A stretch of 64,000 nucleotides of DNA from Galaxea fascicularis. Its lineage: Eukaryota > Cnidaria > Anthozoa > Scleractinia > Euphylliidae. Below, piece by piece: positions 9,607-22,529 of this stretch (within the stretch, counting starts at the first letter, position 1; the number at the start of each line of letters is the position of its first letter). The notes beneath the pieces were generated by a model. The model was not told the DNA's origin. It ran no database searches and worked only from the letters and a program-made list of their open reading frames with translations. The DNA lies in assembly GCA_948470475.1 (NCBI GenBank), contig OX419336.1, forward strand, positions 31,873,415 to 31,937,414, written 5' to 3'. The translations under genes were made by a program, and so were the position numbers.

Positions 9607-10665
9607 CTGTTTGCAAGGATGGAGCATATGAATAAGAAACTGAAGGATCTGGGATTTTGTGAGGTCTTAAAAGAGCTCCTGATCAATAATGTTTAAATTG
9701 AAGTTTGTCAATTTGACATTTTTTCGCTTTTTCGCATGGTGGCTTAAAGCACCGAGTGATTTTTCAAATTTAGCGCGTGCACGGAATATGGTAATTTAAC
9801 ACGTATGAGTCAGTTTTCATGTCAAGCTGTTGTTATACAGGACTTAATGAGCTCACAATTGGTCCGGCACCATTTTCGAATTCGATCAGAGCAGGATCCA
9901 AGTTTTCAATTCCGAATGGACAGGACTTCGTCTTCGTTAATTTTCGTAAAAAGTGGAATTTTAGACAGGTTCGAACATTTGACTTTAAATAACCCGCTGT
10001 GCGTTTTTCTTTACAAGTCTCTCAGAAGCAATGAATTGTCTCTGAATACTAATGCATAGGTTCTCTCATACTAAAAATGTCGTAGTTTGTAAAATTTCAA
10101 GGTAAAATGGACGCAACGTGCCTTTGACCGAATCGAAAAGGAAGTACGGAAATAAGTAAAGCTATCTTTCTTCTTCAAAATCCCGCTGTGAATCTTTTCG
10201 ATCATTTCAGCAAAATGGCGCTCTTCCTTTGTAATTGTGGGCCCTTAAATGTCTCCATAATTTGAATATCCCGTGCAAGTGCGTGATGTCCTGCCATTCT
10301 GCGCGATGACGAGCCCATGGCCCCTCATCATACGTTCCACCCCGAGCGATTTGCGCCGTGATTTCGGAGGATATAATAATGCAGCATCACGCCGAGACCA
10401 GGCGAGAAAGAGCGGAAAAAAAAAAGAAAGAAAAAACATCACGTTTTCTCACTCTCCTAACAATAACAGAATACCTGAACACCTGAATACCTTTGTCAAG
10501 TGATCGGGGAACAAGTGGCACGCATCCTACCCCTACCAACAGCCCTTCAATAGTAGACAAAGATGGTAAACCAGCTCCGTGGAAAATTCAGTTTCAATCC
10601 TGGTGATCAAGGAACACGCGTCTAATCCTAGTGCTGTCGTCAGAATCTTGTTTCATGGAGTGGAG
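9607..10665. other. No gene recognised
   Basis: Only short open frames without motifs. No repeat structure noticed. Confidence 0.4.
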
Positions 10666-10924
10666 GCAGGATGGCCGAGTGGTTTAGGGCGCTGGATTTC
10701 AATGCGGTGACCCGGATTTAATCTCGCTCTAGCCACGAGCTGGTGTTGTTCTGTGTTCGTGCCTGGATCAGCTCCCCGGTCATCCTTGGAAATAGCCGAC
10801 TGGTCTGCCTCCCGCCAGCTGGGATTCTTAAGTCTGTTGTGTTATGCTCATTTGTATCATTTGTTTCATTGTCCCTGAAAAGCCCCTCTAGGGGAGTGGT
10901 TAATTAAGTATTTATTTATTTATT
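10666..10924 (+). mobile_element. tRNA-derived SINE
   Basis: The head resembles tRNA-Leu (A box TGGCCGAGTGG). The B box is degraded (GGATTTAATCTC). It is followed by an unrelated body and an ATTT-repeat tail ending near 10924. Pol III-derived SINE, not a functional tRNA. Confidence 0.7.
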
Positions 10925-11347
10925 ATATCATGGGCGTACTTAACGTCATTAGCACAACTTTGTTATGCTTTCAAACCTCATCATTAAGCACAACTAAAAT
11001 AGGTCTGGAATTGTTGCTTTGTTCTCTGAACATTCAAAAAGCAAAGCTGATACAGAAAAGGTTGCTCGTTAACTTTTTCTCTGGAAAGCCTGTTCATTCA
11101 ACATGGTTCATCAACCCTAAAACTGAGATTATGGAATAAGGCGGCTAGATCTGGCAATGGTTCTGTGAAATAAACCCTATCTCTCTAAGCGTACTGGAAC
11201 GTTTGGACGGTTGGCAGTGACGCCTCTAACTCGTTAGTTGGTTTACGTATTGTTCCTCGAACTTGTTAAACATGTTCACCAGGCAGGAACGATTTCATGG
11301 AAATTGATAAAGTAATTAAAAGATCATCCTATGGGAAAATTATGGGG

Positions 11348-11611
11348 AGCAGGGTTGGCGTAGTGGTGAGAGCGCTCGCCTTCCACCAATGTGTCCCGGG
11401 TTCGATTCTGGGCTCGGCATCATAAGTGGTCTGAGTTTGTTGGTTCTCTACTCTGCTCCGAGAGGTTTTTCTCCGGGTACTCCGGTTTTCCCCTCTCTCC
11501 AAAAACCAACATTTCATTTGATTTAGTTTGATTTGAGAATTGTAAAATAATTTAGAATTGTAAAGTATTGAAACTTGTTAAATACTTATTAAATTATTAT
11601 TATTATTATTA
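11348..11611 (+). mobile_element. tRNA-derived SINE, second family
   Basis: A box TGGCGTAGTGGTGAGAGC and an intact B box GGTTCGATTCT, then a body rich in TCCGGTTTTCCCC-type sequence and a tail ending in (ATT)n at 11595-11611. A different body from the SINE at 10666. Confidence 0.75.
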
Positions 11612-11749
11612 TAAAAAATGGGCAAAATTCTTCGATGGCATTTTACTTAACCCTACCCTATCACGGTGTCTGCTTACAGAATAGAAAACTCTGTCGAAAT
11701 TTAGATGGCACAAATTCGAATGGTGTTTGGGAAAACCAAGAATATTGCT

Positions 11750-12263
11750 TTAAAGGGAACCTCCACTGTTACGCCAAATTGATGCTTAATTGTTGGAAAT
11801 GACTCGGCTAGATTCCAAAATTTTTACATCTTTTCAGTGTACAAAACATTGGCTATCATTAACGCTTAATAGCCCATTTTACAGTTGTGACATGTGTTCA
11901 GTGACCTTGTTTTGATACAGACTGCACTGCTTTTCTTATCAGTGTAAATCATGTTTTTCGTATGCTAATTAGCGCACATCTGCACACAACTGTAAATTGG
12001 CTATTCCATTCTTGAATTTCCCGGGCGCAGCCATTTTGGATTTCATGACGTCAATTGGTTGCAGCTATTGTCAGGAAGCCAATGAAATAGAAAATCTTTT
12101 GTGTTAATTAAACAATGGCTGCAACCGTTTTACCTCATAAAATCCAAAATGGCAGCGCCCGCCCGAGAAATTAAAAAAATGGACACTGTACACCGAAAAG
12201 ATATTTCCATGTTCTCAAGTAAATTTTGGAATCTAGCTTTCCTTTCAAACAATTTTCCCTTAA
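11750..12263. mobile_element. Fold-back MITE with TTAA ends (piggyBac-like)
   Basis: TTAA at 11750-11753 and 12260-12263 bracket a roughly 500-bp imperfect palindrome. The outer arms are TTAAAGGGAA/TTCCCTTAA. Mid-arms (11813-11850 against 12185-12245) share ATTCCAAAAT...CTTTTC. Inner arms carry CCCGGGCGCAGCCATTTTGG near 12018 and its near complement near 12147. No transposase. TTAA suggests piggyBac-type mobilisation. Confidence 0.65.
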
Positions 12264-12769
12264 AGAGATGCGTAGGAGTGACGTCTCCTCACATATCGAA
12301 ATTAATAATATGGAGATTCAAAAAGACGTAAAGGCCCTCTCAAGGTAACTGAATGCACTGAAGACAGAGAATCATGATTTATGACTTGACTCCTTGACTC
12401 CCGTCACCATCACACTCTTCCCTCCTCCCCCCCCCTTTCCTCTCTCTTGCATGCAATATGCACACGAGTGGAAACGATAGACGTAATCGACGCACGACCT
12501 TGACCACTGAAGTATTCGAGTACAGTGTAGTAGTACTGAATAATTATTCGAATGATTATCATGGAAAGGAGTGTTTGAAACCCAACCGAGGAAATTAGCC
12601 TATTCAGGGTAAGGCGTTCCATCATAGCTAATGGCGGTCCATTTGGAGCCAAGCTGGCCAGGATAATAGTAACTTGCAGTACGTTAGGCTTTTTGGTGCA
12701 TATCACTTTATGTGCTGGTTTTGAGGTGAATGTTATACCGTTTCTTCCTGTGCCTTTTCTACAGCTGTC
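12264..12769. other. No gene; pyrimidine tract
   Basis: Non-coding. The only feature is a C/T run at about 12416-12448 (CCTCCTCCCCCCCCCC type). Confidence 0.4.
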
Positions 12770-12977
12770 CAGAGGCGGATCGAGGGGAGGGGTTGAGGGG
12801 GTTGCACCCCCCCTTTGAGAATTTTTTTGTTTTGTTATTTTGCTTGATTCTTCGTAAATTAATAATAGAATAAAATTGTTTTAACGAAGTTTTTACTCGC
12901 CTTCCACACCATTGGTGTTCAAGGCTACTTCGGTAGTGTACAACCCCCCATTTCAGAAGTTCCTGGATCCGCCCCTG
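12770..12977. mobile_element. MITE with CAGRGGCGGATC termini
   Basis: Starts CAGAGGCGGATC and ends GATCCGCCCCTG, near-perfect terminal inverted repeats. Flanked on both sides by GCTGTC (12764-12769 and 12978-12983). The termini match a hAT-like MITE type common in invertebrates, although hAT duplications are usually 8 bp. 208 bp, non-coding. Confidence 0.75.
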
Positions 12978-12983
12978 GCTGTC

Positions 12984-13859
12984 GCGTGAAACTTCTGTAG
13001 CGTGTGCTTCTCACGCCATGCAAAGTATCATCTACAATACTCATCATTCAACTTCACCTACACATACCGACTAACGCATAGTTTGCACTGAAAAATGATA
13101 TCGTTCTTTTAAAACGCCACGACATTTTTCGTATTGGGTACGTCTGTAGTGAGAATGGTAGGCTAATCGCATACAACGGCCATAAGCAGAATAAATCGTG
13201 CCGTGATTCAGCGAGTCTTTAAGACCATTGTCACTTTCCATCATGCGCCGCGGGCAAACAAACGAATCGTGGACCACGAAACTCTTCAGACGCTGAAAAA
13301 AGGCAAGAAGGGTTTTAAGCAATCCGCCGCTCCATCGCGCAATTTACTTTCAATTTTGGTCACCTGTATCGGTAAAAAAATATACATACGTACCTTATAT
13401 TTACGAGAATTTCCGTGATGGAAACCGCCACTGGAACTTTTCGGTGGAGCGATGCCGCCGAAGGCTCGAGGTCGGCATAGAACTGAAGGAGCATTTAGTG
13501 AAAGTCTGGCTACAAGATTCAGTTTAAAGCTTGTGCAAGGAGAAGAAAAGCTATACAGGGTTTGACAAAAACACCAACAGTGCATTTGCTGAATTACTGC
13601 TGCATCGTACGATCGTACTAGGCTGTCTTCAACGGTCGGCTGTGATGACTACAAGTTCGAAGAAGCGACGCGGTCCGCAAAGTTTCTGCTTATCGCCAGA
13701 ACAAGTGGCAAGTCAGTTGGTGTTCTTAGTGGAAGTTCTTTGCATTTATATAGTGTATTAGGTTGTATTTTGTCACAATAAAGTGACTATAACTTGAAAA
13801 TTGACCGCCGTTATTTGTGTTGTCTGCAAACAAAATAACAATGCGCAGAGCATGACGGG
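12984..13859. other. No confirmed gene; one weak minus-strand exon candidate
   Basis: Locally more GC-rich than its surroundings (13250-13680). On the minus strand an open stretch from 13585 ends HHGNSRKYK at a GTACGT donor (13399-13394), but no partner exon or domain was seen. Otherwise nothing recognised. Confidence 0.25.
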
Positions 13860-14760
13860 AAGTGACAATGAGTCTTAAACTCTTTTCCAGCGTACGTTTT
13901 TGGCCGGTTTTTGCCATTTTTCGAGTGTAAGAAATCAACACGATCTCGTCATTCCTTATTTGGCGTTACATAGAGATTTTTGCTGATCTAAGACACCGAG
14001 AGCTCTCTCTTTCTTGTCACGCTTGTCACGCTAGCTGTTGTTTGTTTGTCAAGCGAGCACTCGCGAGGGACTTGGTACGTATTCGATTTATAAGTGTTTT
14101 TTCGAGCCATTTGCCACTTTAGAAGCCCCCAGCCTGGCATCCTTAAGCTAGGTTTGGTGTAGAGGCAATCATCTGAAAGGAAACAGAGGTAGCAAACGAT
14201 TTCACAGCGAATGAGCCGCCGAAATTGTCTCAGAGGTTGTCTTTCTGGCCTTTCTGTGGATGGCTTCCAGGACCTAGCATGGCAATCAGCTAAATATTTC
14301 GCCGGTAGGACTTCTAAAAAATATATGAAATAGAAATTGGCGGACTTCCATGTCGCCGTTATCAAAAAATTACCCAGAATTCAATTCGGTTGCCGGTGTA
14401 GAAGAAAATTTAAAATGAATGGGAATAGCTGTACTTACTAAAGAGCTTTTGCTCTGCTTGCCAAAGGAGTGAACAGGGAAGTGTGGAAGAGAACTGAGTA
14501 GAGGAACTGAACTTCACTGCAAATGCTTACTTTCGACGCTTGGAGGAATTTTTATATGTAAAACTTTAAGACAAAAATGCGTATTTTTGGTGTTGTTCGA
14601 GAGTGTTCAAAAGCAGAACAAACGGTCACTTTTAATGGAAATCTTCAGTTGTATTGAGTTTAATGACTGCTATAGCTCAAACAACTAAACATTTGGCAAC
14701 GGTTCATTTCAACTTTCAAATTCTAAAAGATGTAACGGTGCTTCTGTCAAAAATGGTTTC
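13860..14760. repeat. Long dispersed repeat, copy 1
   Basis: Clearly homologous, in the same orientation, to about 48995-49900. Shared landmarks include CCTTATTTGGCGTTAC, TCACGCTAGCTGTTG, TATAAGTGTTTTTTCGAG, TCCAGGACCTAGC and GGCGGACTTCCATGTCGCCG. The order is the same, with many small indels and substitutions. Function unknown. Confidence 0.8.
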
Positions 14761-15828
14761 CTGATGAATCGGATATTAATTAAGGCCCGTCTGGAAAACA
14801 GTTAAGTATTATATATATGTTAGCTGTTACTGTCGGTTTTGGAGTTTGTAGAACGAACAATAAGAAGGTGAAGGAAGAAGAGAGAATATCAAACATTCAG
14901 TGAAGATTGATTTCCATGTCGTAGGGGTTTCATTTTCATGGTAATGTGGTTTTTTAATGTAGAAGACAAACATTCAACTGGAATTTCCTGCGTGGCTAAG
15001 TTAAAATTGGCTTGGGTATCAAATTATTTAAAGCTGTTCTTGACTGTTTTGTAGTGTCCAGTTTTGTTGTCCATCGTGGCGAAAGAACCCTACCAGGAAC
15101 CTGTTTATGATGTACACCGACAATCTTGCATGCATTTAGTATTCCAACTAGGTCTAATCTGCATGCAGAACTATCGGTTAGTGAAGTTCAGAAAACCAAA
15201 TATTCAATTGAACGTTGGCCAAGAGAGCATCGTATGACCGTGAGCCTTGATTATTGAAGGTCGGAATAGATTATTAGATAGTAGGTCAGGTCAAAATTTG
15301 ACGTTGAACAATGAGTTAGGGTGTGCTGGGAGGTGGGTGGGGGTGGATGGAGAAGCTACCTCAGTAGTTTTGTTGAGGTACACATGCTTTACAAGGACAT
15401 GCATTAAGTGGCCCGTTTGTTCAAGTGGTTTTGTGAAATATTTTTGCATTGGAATTTGTCCATTTTTGTAGAACTTCAAAGTGCTGTCATGCTTAACGCA
15501 AGTTGTAAATACCTCTAGCAAGACCGTCAAAACTGATATCTGGGTCCTTGCTTCGTTTATTCTCCAGTTTAGTACATACTTTAAATAATTTCATACTGTA
15601 CACTTTTTTTACATTCACCCACCAAAAAGAGAATTAAAGACTTGAAACTATTTACGGAATGATTTAAACTTGAGTAGAAGAGACGACTCCCACAAACGGT
15701 AATCTAGTGATTGTTATAGTTCTCCCTGAAATAGTTCATGATTTATGGGGCAAAAAAAAAAACGTTTTCTCCAACGCTTTCATAGATTTAAAATGACTAA
15801 AATGACATTGGTCATTATTAATTCAGTA
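14761..15828. other. No gene recognised
   Basis: AT-rich 3' flank of the GPCR gene. Short open frames only. A purine/GT-rich patch lies at 15330-15350. Confidence 0.4.
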
Positions 15829-15834
15829 TTTATT
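15829..15834 (-). terminator. Polyadenylation signal of GPCR 1
   Basis: AATAAA on the minus strand, 30 nt beyond the stop codon of the receptor gene. Confidence 0.6.
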
Positions 15835-15863
15835 TAATTGTAAAGACGTTAACGCGACAGTCC

Positions 15864-16820
15864 TCATTCTCTTGAGCTGTTAGACGGCACGCGCATGTCT
15901 GTAGCCGACGTAGCTGTACGAGAATTGCAACAGCACAAGCATATTAACTTCACCAACTGCTTAAAAGCCCGTCGGAATTCAGGTATTTTAACGGCATAGA
16001 CAATGGGATTCACAGCTGAGTTGCTGTAGTGCATGAACTTTACAAACAACAGAAGATTAGTGCTGTAAATTCTTGGTTTACATTTCTGGCAGAACACTAG
16101 GAGCAGCTGAACTGTGAAGAAAGGTAACCAGGCAATCACAAAGAAACCAATCACGAGAGCTATCGTAACCGCAATGCGCATGTCACGTTTCAGAGACCTT
16201 GAGCTATCCTGGTTGGGCTGAATTCGGCTGTTGGCCACGTGCCAGATTCGTGCGTACGTGAAAAGAATAACAAGCAGCGGAATTACAAAAAATGTTATGA
16301 ATAGAAACAGCATGTTTGCATCTCGATTCGTCTCCTTCAACTTCACAGAAGACCCACACGCTACCGCTGGAATAACCCATACAGCTGCAAGAGCAACGTA
16401 ATAAACCTTGGCTGAGGTGTTTCGATGACGAATTGGGTAAACCACGGCAAAAAAACGCTCCAAACTGATGGCGACAAGGTGTAATATCGAGCATGTACCG
16501 GCCAATAGATCGAGTACATTGTAAAGTGTCTGAATCGTTCTTCCCCCCGAAGAATAAAGTAGCATAGAGATCCATATCGGGATAGAGATGATTCCCACGA
16601 TAATGTCCGCCACAGCAAGGCTTACCACAAAATAGTTAGTTATCGTTCGAAGGCGCGAGTGCCGGATGAATGCACCGACAACAAGTCCGTTTCCAAATAC
16701 CGCTAACAACGCAATAATGACGTAAAGAGTGCATGACACGATAACAACTTCCTCGTTAAAACTAGGATTATCGATCATGGGAGGGGAGCGACCAAGATTA
16801 GGATTTGATTGGCCAGCCAT
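15864..16820 (-). CDS. Class A (rhodopsin-family) G-protein-coupled receptor 1
   Basis: A single coding exon for 318 residues with seven hydrophobic segments. TM1 carries GN at 43-44. TM2 reads SLAVAD (Asp72). TM3 has Asp104 at the position numbered 3.32 and ends in ERF (121-123), a variant of DRY. TM6 has AWLPFF (240-245). TM7 has NPIVY (271-275), followed by helix-8-like IPEFRRAFK and a CLCCC cluster (294-298), a likely palmitoylation site. Asp3.32 is the amine-binding residue of aminergic receptors, but the usual TM3 Cys (3.25) is Gln97, so the standard extracellular disulphide is absent. Loop and tail style recall adenosine or aminergic receptors; the ligand is unknown. The minus strand has an acceptor (CTTTATTTTTCAG, exon from 16831) just upstream of the ATG, implying a 5' UTR intron. 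Paralogue of the gene at 35517. Confidence 0.93.
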   Translation of the reverse strand: MAGQSNPNLGRSPPMIDNPSFNEEVVIVSCTLYVIIALLAVFGNGLVVGAFIRHSRLRTITNYFVVSLAVADIIVGIISIPIWISMLLYSSGGRTIQTLYNVLDLLAGTCSILHLVAISLERFFAVVYPIRHRNTSAKVYYVALAAVWVIPAVACGSSVKLKETNRDANMLFLFITFFVIPLLVILFTYARIWHVANSRIQPNQDSSRSLKRDMRIAVTIALVIGFFVIAWLPFFTVQLLLVFCQKCKPRIYSTNLLLFVKFMHYSNSAVNPIVYAVKIPEFRRAFKQLVKLICLCCCNSRTATSATDMRVPSNSSRE

Positions 16821-16908
16821 TCAAACAGTTCCTGAAAAATAAAGAAAGATGACTCTTAATGAATAAAACTTGAAAACATGCTAAGTTAATTTTGTTTTCT
16901 CAGGCCAG

Positions 16909-17075
16909 GTGGATACTCCCCTATATAAGTTATATAGGTATGATTGTGCCGTTTTGGTTCAGTTGAAAACGCGGGTATAGATTTTGACCCTTCTGGTCTT
17001 AAATCAGATATGGTTGTCAAGGGAACCACGAAATCGCCGCTATATGTATCTTTCTTTTCAACTCCTAATGAATAA
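16909..17075. repeat. Interspersed repeat element
   Basis: A segment around CCCCTATATAAGTTATATAGG followed by GCCGTTTTGGTT and GGGTATAGATTTTGACC. I recall this sequence as a high-copy interspersed element in coral genomes. No coding potential. The class is uncertain, and the identification is from memory. Confidence 0.4.
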
Positions 17076-20000
17076 TAGAGAAAGAGAAGTAACCAAATAT
17101 ATCATTTGAGCTGAATTTTACCAATTCTCGACCGCGGCACTAATGCGAAGCTTAATTACTATTCAACAAAGCTTGTCTAATGTCTGAAAACGGGCGTGGA
17201 GAATGGCATGTTTTTGTCTGAAATAGGGTCACTTAGGAATTTGGGACCCCGAGCTTTTCAGGGGCCCGTTTCTCGAGACTTCCGAAACGTTTTGGGCGCA
17301 TTTTGGGTGACGTAATTTTCTTCGTATCTTAAAAACGAAGGCGTTTCCAGGCATGAGATTTTGCAACAAATTTACCCTTTCGTGATTTAAAATCATAGTA
17401 AAATACCAGCTCTCTAGAGTAAGCAGCCATGACACTTCTAGAACTTAGCTTTTCGGGCCCGAATTTTACGTGACTTTCGAAAAGAAAGAAAGTGACAGAA
17501 AAAGCGCGACAGTTTGCGACAGGGACAATTCACTTTCAAATCCTCTTTGTTTTATTTGCAACAGTGGCATTTGTCCCCGACGAAACAGGCCGCAACAGAC
17601 ACAGAGGAGTAAACGAGTGGCAAAGCTACACCAGACTACCCCTCGGAAAGCCTTATTTGTTTGTTTAGAAGTTTGTTTGTTTGCTAGCTATATAGCTCTT
17701 AGGTAAGCAACGGTATGGAGATGGGGGTCCATAATTTTCTTTTCACGGTGCTCTGGGACTTAACTGCTGTGGTCATGCTGTCATTGTACTCGACACCTGC
17801 TACAGTTCAGAAGACTACTGATGTCATGGGCAGTGACGTTTACCGTTAAGCCGTTAGTTTAATATCATTCCCCTGCAAGTACAACTTGAAGGGTACAACA
17901 TCAGCAGTAGGAAGCACTTAGTGAATGATCGCCAAGAGTAGGGTCACGGTAAGTGTTACATTAGATGTTAGATACAATGCCCTGTCACTTAACCAGTTTG
18001 ATGGCTTAAACTCTATTGTTTGCTGTTGAAATAAAACTGATGGGATTGAGCGACATTTCGTCTACCGTTTCCTGATTCATAACATGATTTTACCAGTTCT
18101 AAAATTATGCATTTGTCTTTGAACGTTGTTTGTGGTTCTTAAAGATGACCGATGTGCCAAGATTAAAGTTATTTTTGGAGAACGAGAGTGGGTATCAAAG
18201 CCAAAACGAAACAAGCCTGGTGTTGGGCAAAGGAATCCTTTAACTGAGCAGGACTACCTTCCTTCATTTCAAAGCCCTTGGTCCTTCCTTTGACATAAAA
18301 GCAAAGCATTTAAATTTCCAAATTCCATGAAAAAACGTTTATATCATCCCTTGTCTTACTCTGCTTTAATAGAAGTGTTTTTAAAAGTACGGTCCTTAGC
18401 ATACAATTTCCAAAGAACCAAGACTACTAGAAAACCTGTCAGTATATTTTCTTTTCCGGGCGCCTTTCCCCGGCTTCGAATTAAATTGAAACACTTGACA
18501 CTTATTTTGAAGACAGAAAAAAAGGCTGGAAAAAAGAGGTTTAATTTGCAACTGATATTTTCATGTGAAATTAATGTTTATTATAATTAATCTTTTTTAA
18601 AAGTCCTTTGATTGTTTCTCTCAAATGCAAGCAGAACATTCTATTATCCAAACATTGTCAGATGCTATCCGGATATTTCCGACTCTATTCTTTTGTCGTG
18701 TGCGTCACAATATTCGGTTCTTGCACGACAAAATTTCCCCGTGTGTCAAAATTTGACAATTAATCTATATTTAATAGAATATGAACGCGTCCAAACATTT
18801 GTTCGCCTCCCACTTCAGTAGCATAACAACACCAACGTCTATTCTTTCTCTGTTCTTCTCTCCACTCTTTCTGAATTACTAATTCAGTGCGTATTTTGAG
18901 TTTGCTCAGTAAATCTTGAGTTTAGAAGAAGTGTATCGCCAATCAACTAATTATAAATGACACAAAAGAAAACGAAGAAATATATTTCAGTTGCAACTAA
19001 GAGAAGGTTGGCAAGGTTACCGCCTCGGACATTTCGATAACAAGTTCCGCTACTGCTGGCTGTATATGACAGGCTTAGCTATTGTGTGTTTGGCACTTAC
19101 GAATACTGAACAGATGGCCATTTTGACCACAAATAAATTTAAAAAAAACTCACTTGTCGGCGATAAATCAACATTTTATGCCAAGACTCAAGATCCGGTT
19201 ACTGAATATGTATCAGATGGAGCACTGATCTTAGTTGACATATAAAAAACAACATCCTAGAATGCGGAAACTCCTAGACAGAAAAGTTGGTTGAAATGAA
19301 AAGAGATGGAAAGAACATCATACTTAGAAAAAAAAATTGCAGGTATAATAAAACTAAATTCCATGGTAGCTGGGTAAAAGTATGGAGCCCCATTCAGAGC
19401 TAAAAATGCTCTGGTGAAGCTGATTACGACCTTTAATGGAAACGCAACTTAGCTTATTAAGAAGAAGAGCTTTTGATTAAAAGAAATGATTGCGCAAAAG
19501 GTATTTCGATATAGTCTGATTATAGCCCGGCGGTGTCTAACCTGACTCGTATACCTAAAATATGTGAAATAAATTAAAAGCATGAATGTTTTGACTAACC
19601 GATTCACTTGCCCGAGTATATTATATATATATATATATATGTATATTACATCGATCATGTTTCATAGCCCCGTGCTTGTTATATGGCCAAAAGGGTATCG
19701 GTTCGATATTTTTTATCAGTATAACAAATTTAAAAAAGCGATCTGATTTTTAGCAGTCCGGTGTGAGAAAACGTCTATTCAGTTTAGTTCACGGTGTGTT
19801 TACCTTAGATACCTCTGTCGCTTGTTTTCGCAAACTTCGCTTCAATCTTCTCGTTCGTGTTTGTCAACATCTTCTTGACCGATTCTTTGTACTATTTTTT
19901 CTGCGCAACAGAGTTGCCGTACAAGTTTACAGATCGAAAGGACACTTTGTTAACATGTAAACCTTCGTTGCTAAGTATTCTAAACACGCAGTCAGCGTCT

Positions 20001-22529
20001 TTTACATTGTTCTGTTGATTTGCCCTTCTTGTTCACCTTTCCTTTATCAAATTGTCAAGAAATATTCTCTGTTTCTACACAACTAATTGCTTTTTATGAA
20101 AAGAAAAGTAATCTCATGAATATTAAATACACTTTGTTGATTAAATTCTTTTTTACCATCGTTAACTTGTTGACACGGTGAGAATTACTTTCACTCTATA
20201 CATAAATTAAGAAGTTCGAAATCATGGGTGGAAAACTGAAAAGAAAGAAATCAACTTTAGGAAGACTCAGTGCCTTATTCACCTCATTCGGATATGCATG
20301 TATGATAAAACTTTGGGTCTTAACACCTAGAAATGACAACTTGCATTCAAATCTGAATTAGCGAAAACTGAATGCGGCGAGTATCTGTAAAACTGCAACT
20401 CTTACTGAGTGACACGGATATCATCGATAATCTGCTTATTTATAGAGAAAATAAAGATTAAGCGGAGAGCTTTCTCTTGCATTAGCAATCAAATTAAAAA
20501 AGCTCAGCCCATCCTTCGAAGAGGCAGTGCGTTAGAAACTGTGGTCTTGTTTTTCTCGCTCATTTGCTCCCTAAAATATAGTTTAATATACAGTGAAGAC
20601 CGTCAGTGCTGGGTTTTGCGTCTTTATGACTCGAAGACGACATAATTGACGTCTTACTGACGTTTATTCACTCTTAAGTTCCCCGTTTCACATAAGTTTA
20701 GCCATGGTAAGTATGCAGCCGGCGGTCTCTTTCTCGGTCAGTTTTCATAATGAAATATAAATTGAACAAGCTTTTCACCGAACAGCCCGTTTACTCGATC
20801 ATAATGTAACCCACTGAAAATCTGAGACGGTCTTGCAGTTTTTCTCCACAACATTCGGGACATTTGTTGAACGAACATGGTGAATGGCACGTATCTAGAA
20901 AAACACAGAACTGCAAATGTAGATATTCTCAGTCTCATTTTTCAGACACCGTACAATGATGCAATATGTTTCCTGTCGGTGATATTTAGAGATACGACTT
21001 TGAGTAGTGCAAATCATGACAAGACTGCATTATAATCACTGACAGTTTTTCAGCTGAGTTCTTCCTCAGTCCTTGAAATAGTGCCAGTGTGACTCTCTGT
21101 TTTTTTTTTATATCCATGGAGATTTGCATAGGACGTGGGAATTGCATGAAAGGCAGATTATCAGTGAAGCTGTCATGGAAATTATTTATGAGTAACCCGT
21201 AGTCTCTCCGTGCAAGTCTTACAGCATTGATTTAAGTTGCACACACTGTAATTGTTCTGACCAATGTGAAATCTGATTTTTTCGCGATGGTTAATCTTGT
21301 GTGCTGACCAACTAGCAGCATCCTCACATTTTCTTCATCCGATTATTTTGCTTCAGAAAAGTTAGTTTTGATAAATTAATTTGTTTTGCATTTCAGGTGC
21401 TCAGACAAGAGCAATTAAAGTGATTTGTGTATATTTTTAATGAAGAACTGATAGAAAAGAAATAGATATATAAAGGAAAAGAAGAAACGACAAAATTGTT
21501 TTGAACTGCTCAGTCAAGCGTTACTGAAAAACGCAGTGATAGGACATTTCAATCGTAACCTTAAATTTGGGCAGGTTAAAATGATAACCTTAACATTCAG
21601 CTTGTGCAGCAGGAAAAGTCTTGAGTTTTGGTCTCTGAGTTGTTTTAAGATAGTTAGAGTTGTGATTTTATTTTACCTCTCAAAATCCCAGGCAAATTTG
21701 GTGTGGAAGAATAAAAGTTGCTTTTGCTCGTGCACTTGGGTCATAGTGTTTAGGCTAAATTTTTAAATGTCCCACATACTGGGTGTCAGCAGAAACGTGG
21801 GGCGGAATTTTGGCCATTTAGCAAGCCAGCCGGTGGCGCGAACGAAAATTGAAGTTGTAAAAGAACTTATTAATTTGCATTTTCCTCTCATGCAAGACCA
21901 GTGACACCACAAATCGGTTTATTCATGATCCCTTGCGATATGTTTCGGCTTTTCAGTGCTCCAAATTCCTAAATTCAAAGACATGCCGCATATTTAAATA
22001 CGGCCGCGCTCGGTATGCTCACCCGATGTCGGAGTATTAAGGCAAAAGTAAAGTACTCCCTCCACTGTATTGAAAACTGAGCGCAAAGCGGGTAGCATGA
22101 TTTTCTACGAAATCATTAGATCAAGCTTGTTATTTTCTCCGACGAAGAATCGATGTGAAGTTCTAGAAGTCCTAGAATAATCTGGAAACCCTCTATTGTC
22201 CATGACATAAGACAAAGAGCTTCCCTTTTATCTGATGGCTTTCGCTACGAATCAAAATGGGCTACTATTCGCTAAAAGTTAACATGTTTTTCTTCATCTA
22301 CCTGATTGCATCCTGTCTGCCCTGTTCTGGAAACAAGTCTCACGTTTCAGGAAAAAAATGTTGTTTATCCAAATCGATCCCACCACTCTACTGGTTTCGC
22401 GACAAGAGAGCTCCACAGTTTATCAATTTGTTGAGTGCCACTTATTACTTGGACGCTTTGAGGGAAGGACGCGATGCTTTCAGCAGATCAGTCTTGTGTT
22501 TGACAGTGCCGTGGCAAAATTATCACTCT
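17076..22529. other. Gene-poor AT-rich intergenic region
   Basis: No exon or domain recognised on either strand. At 17245-17475 there is GC-richer, repeat-like sequence with CTTTTCGGGCCCGA. A (TA)n microsatellite lies at 19620-19641. The open frames present are short and motif-free. Confidence 0.45.

Noticed and set aside
16204..16618. Extra minus-strand frames of 85 and 123 codons within GPCR 1
   Set aside because: Alternative frames of the receptor exon without any domain.
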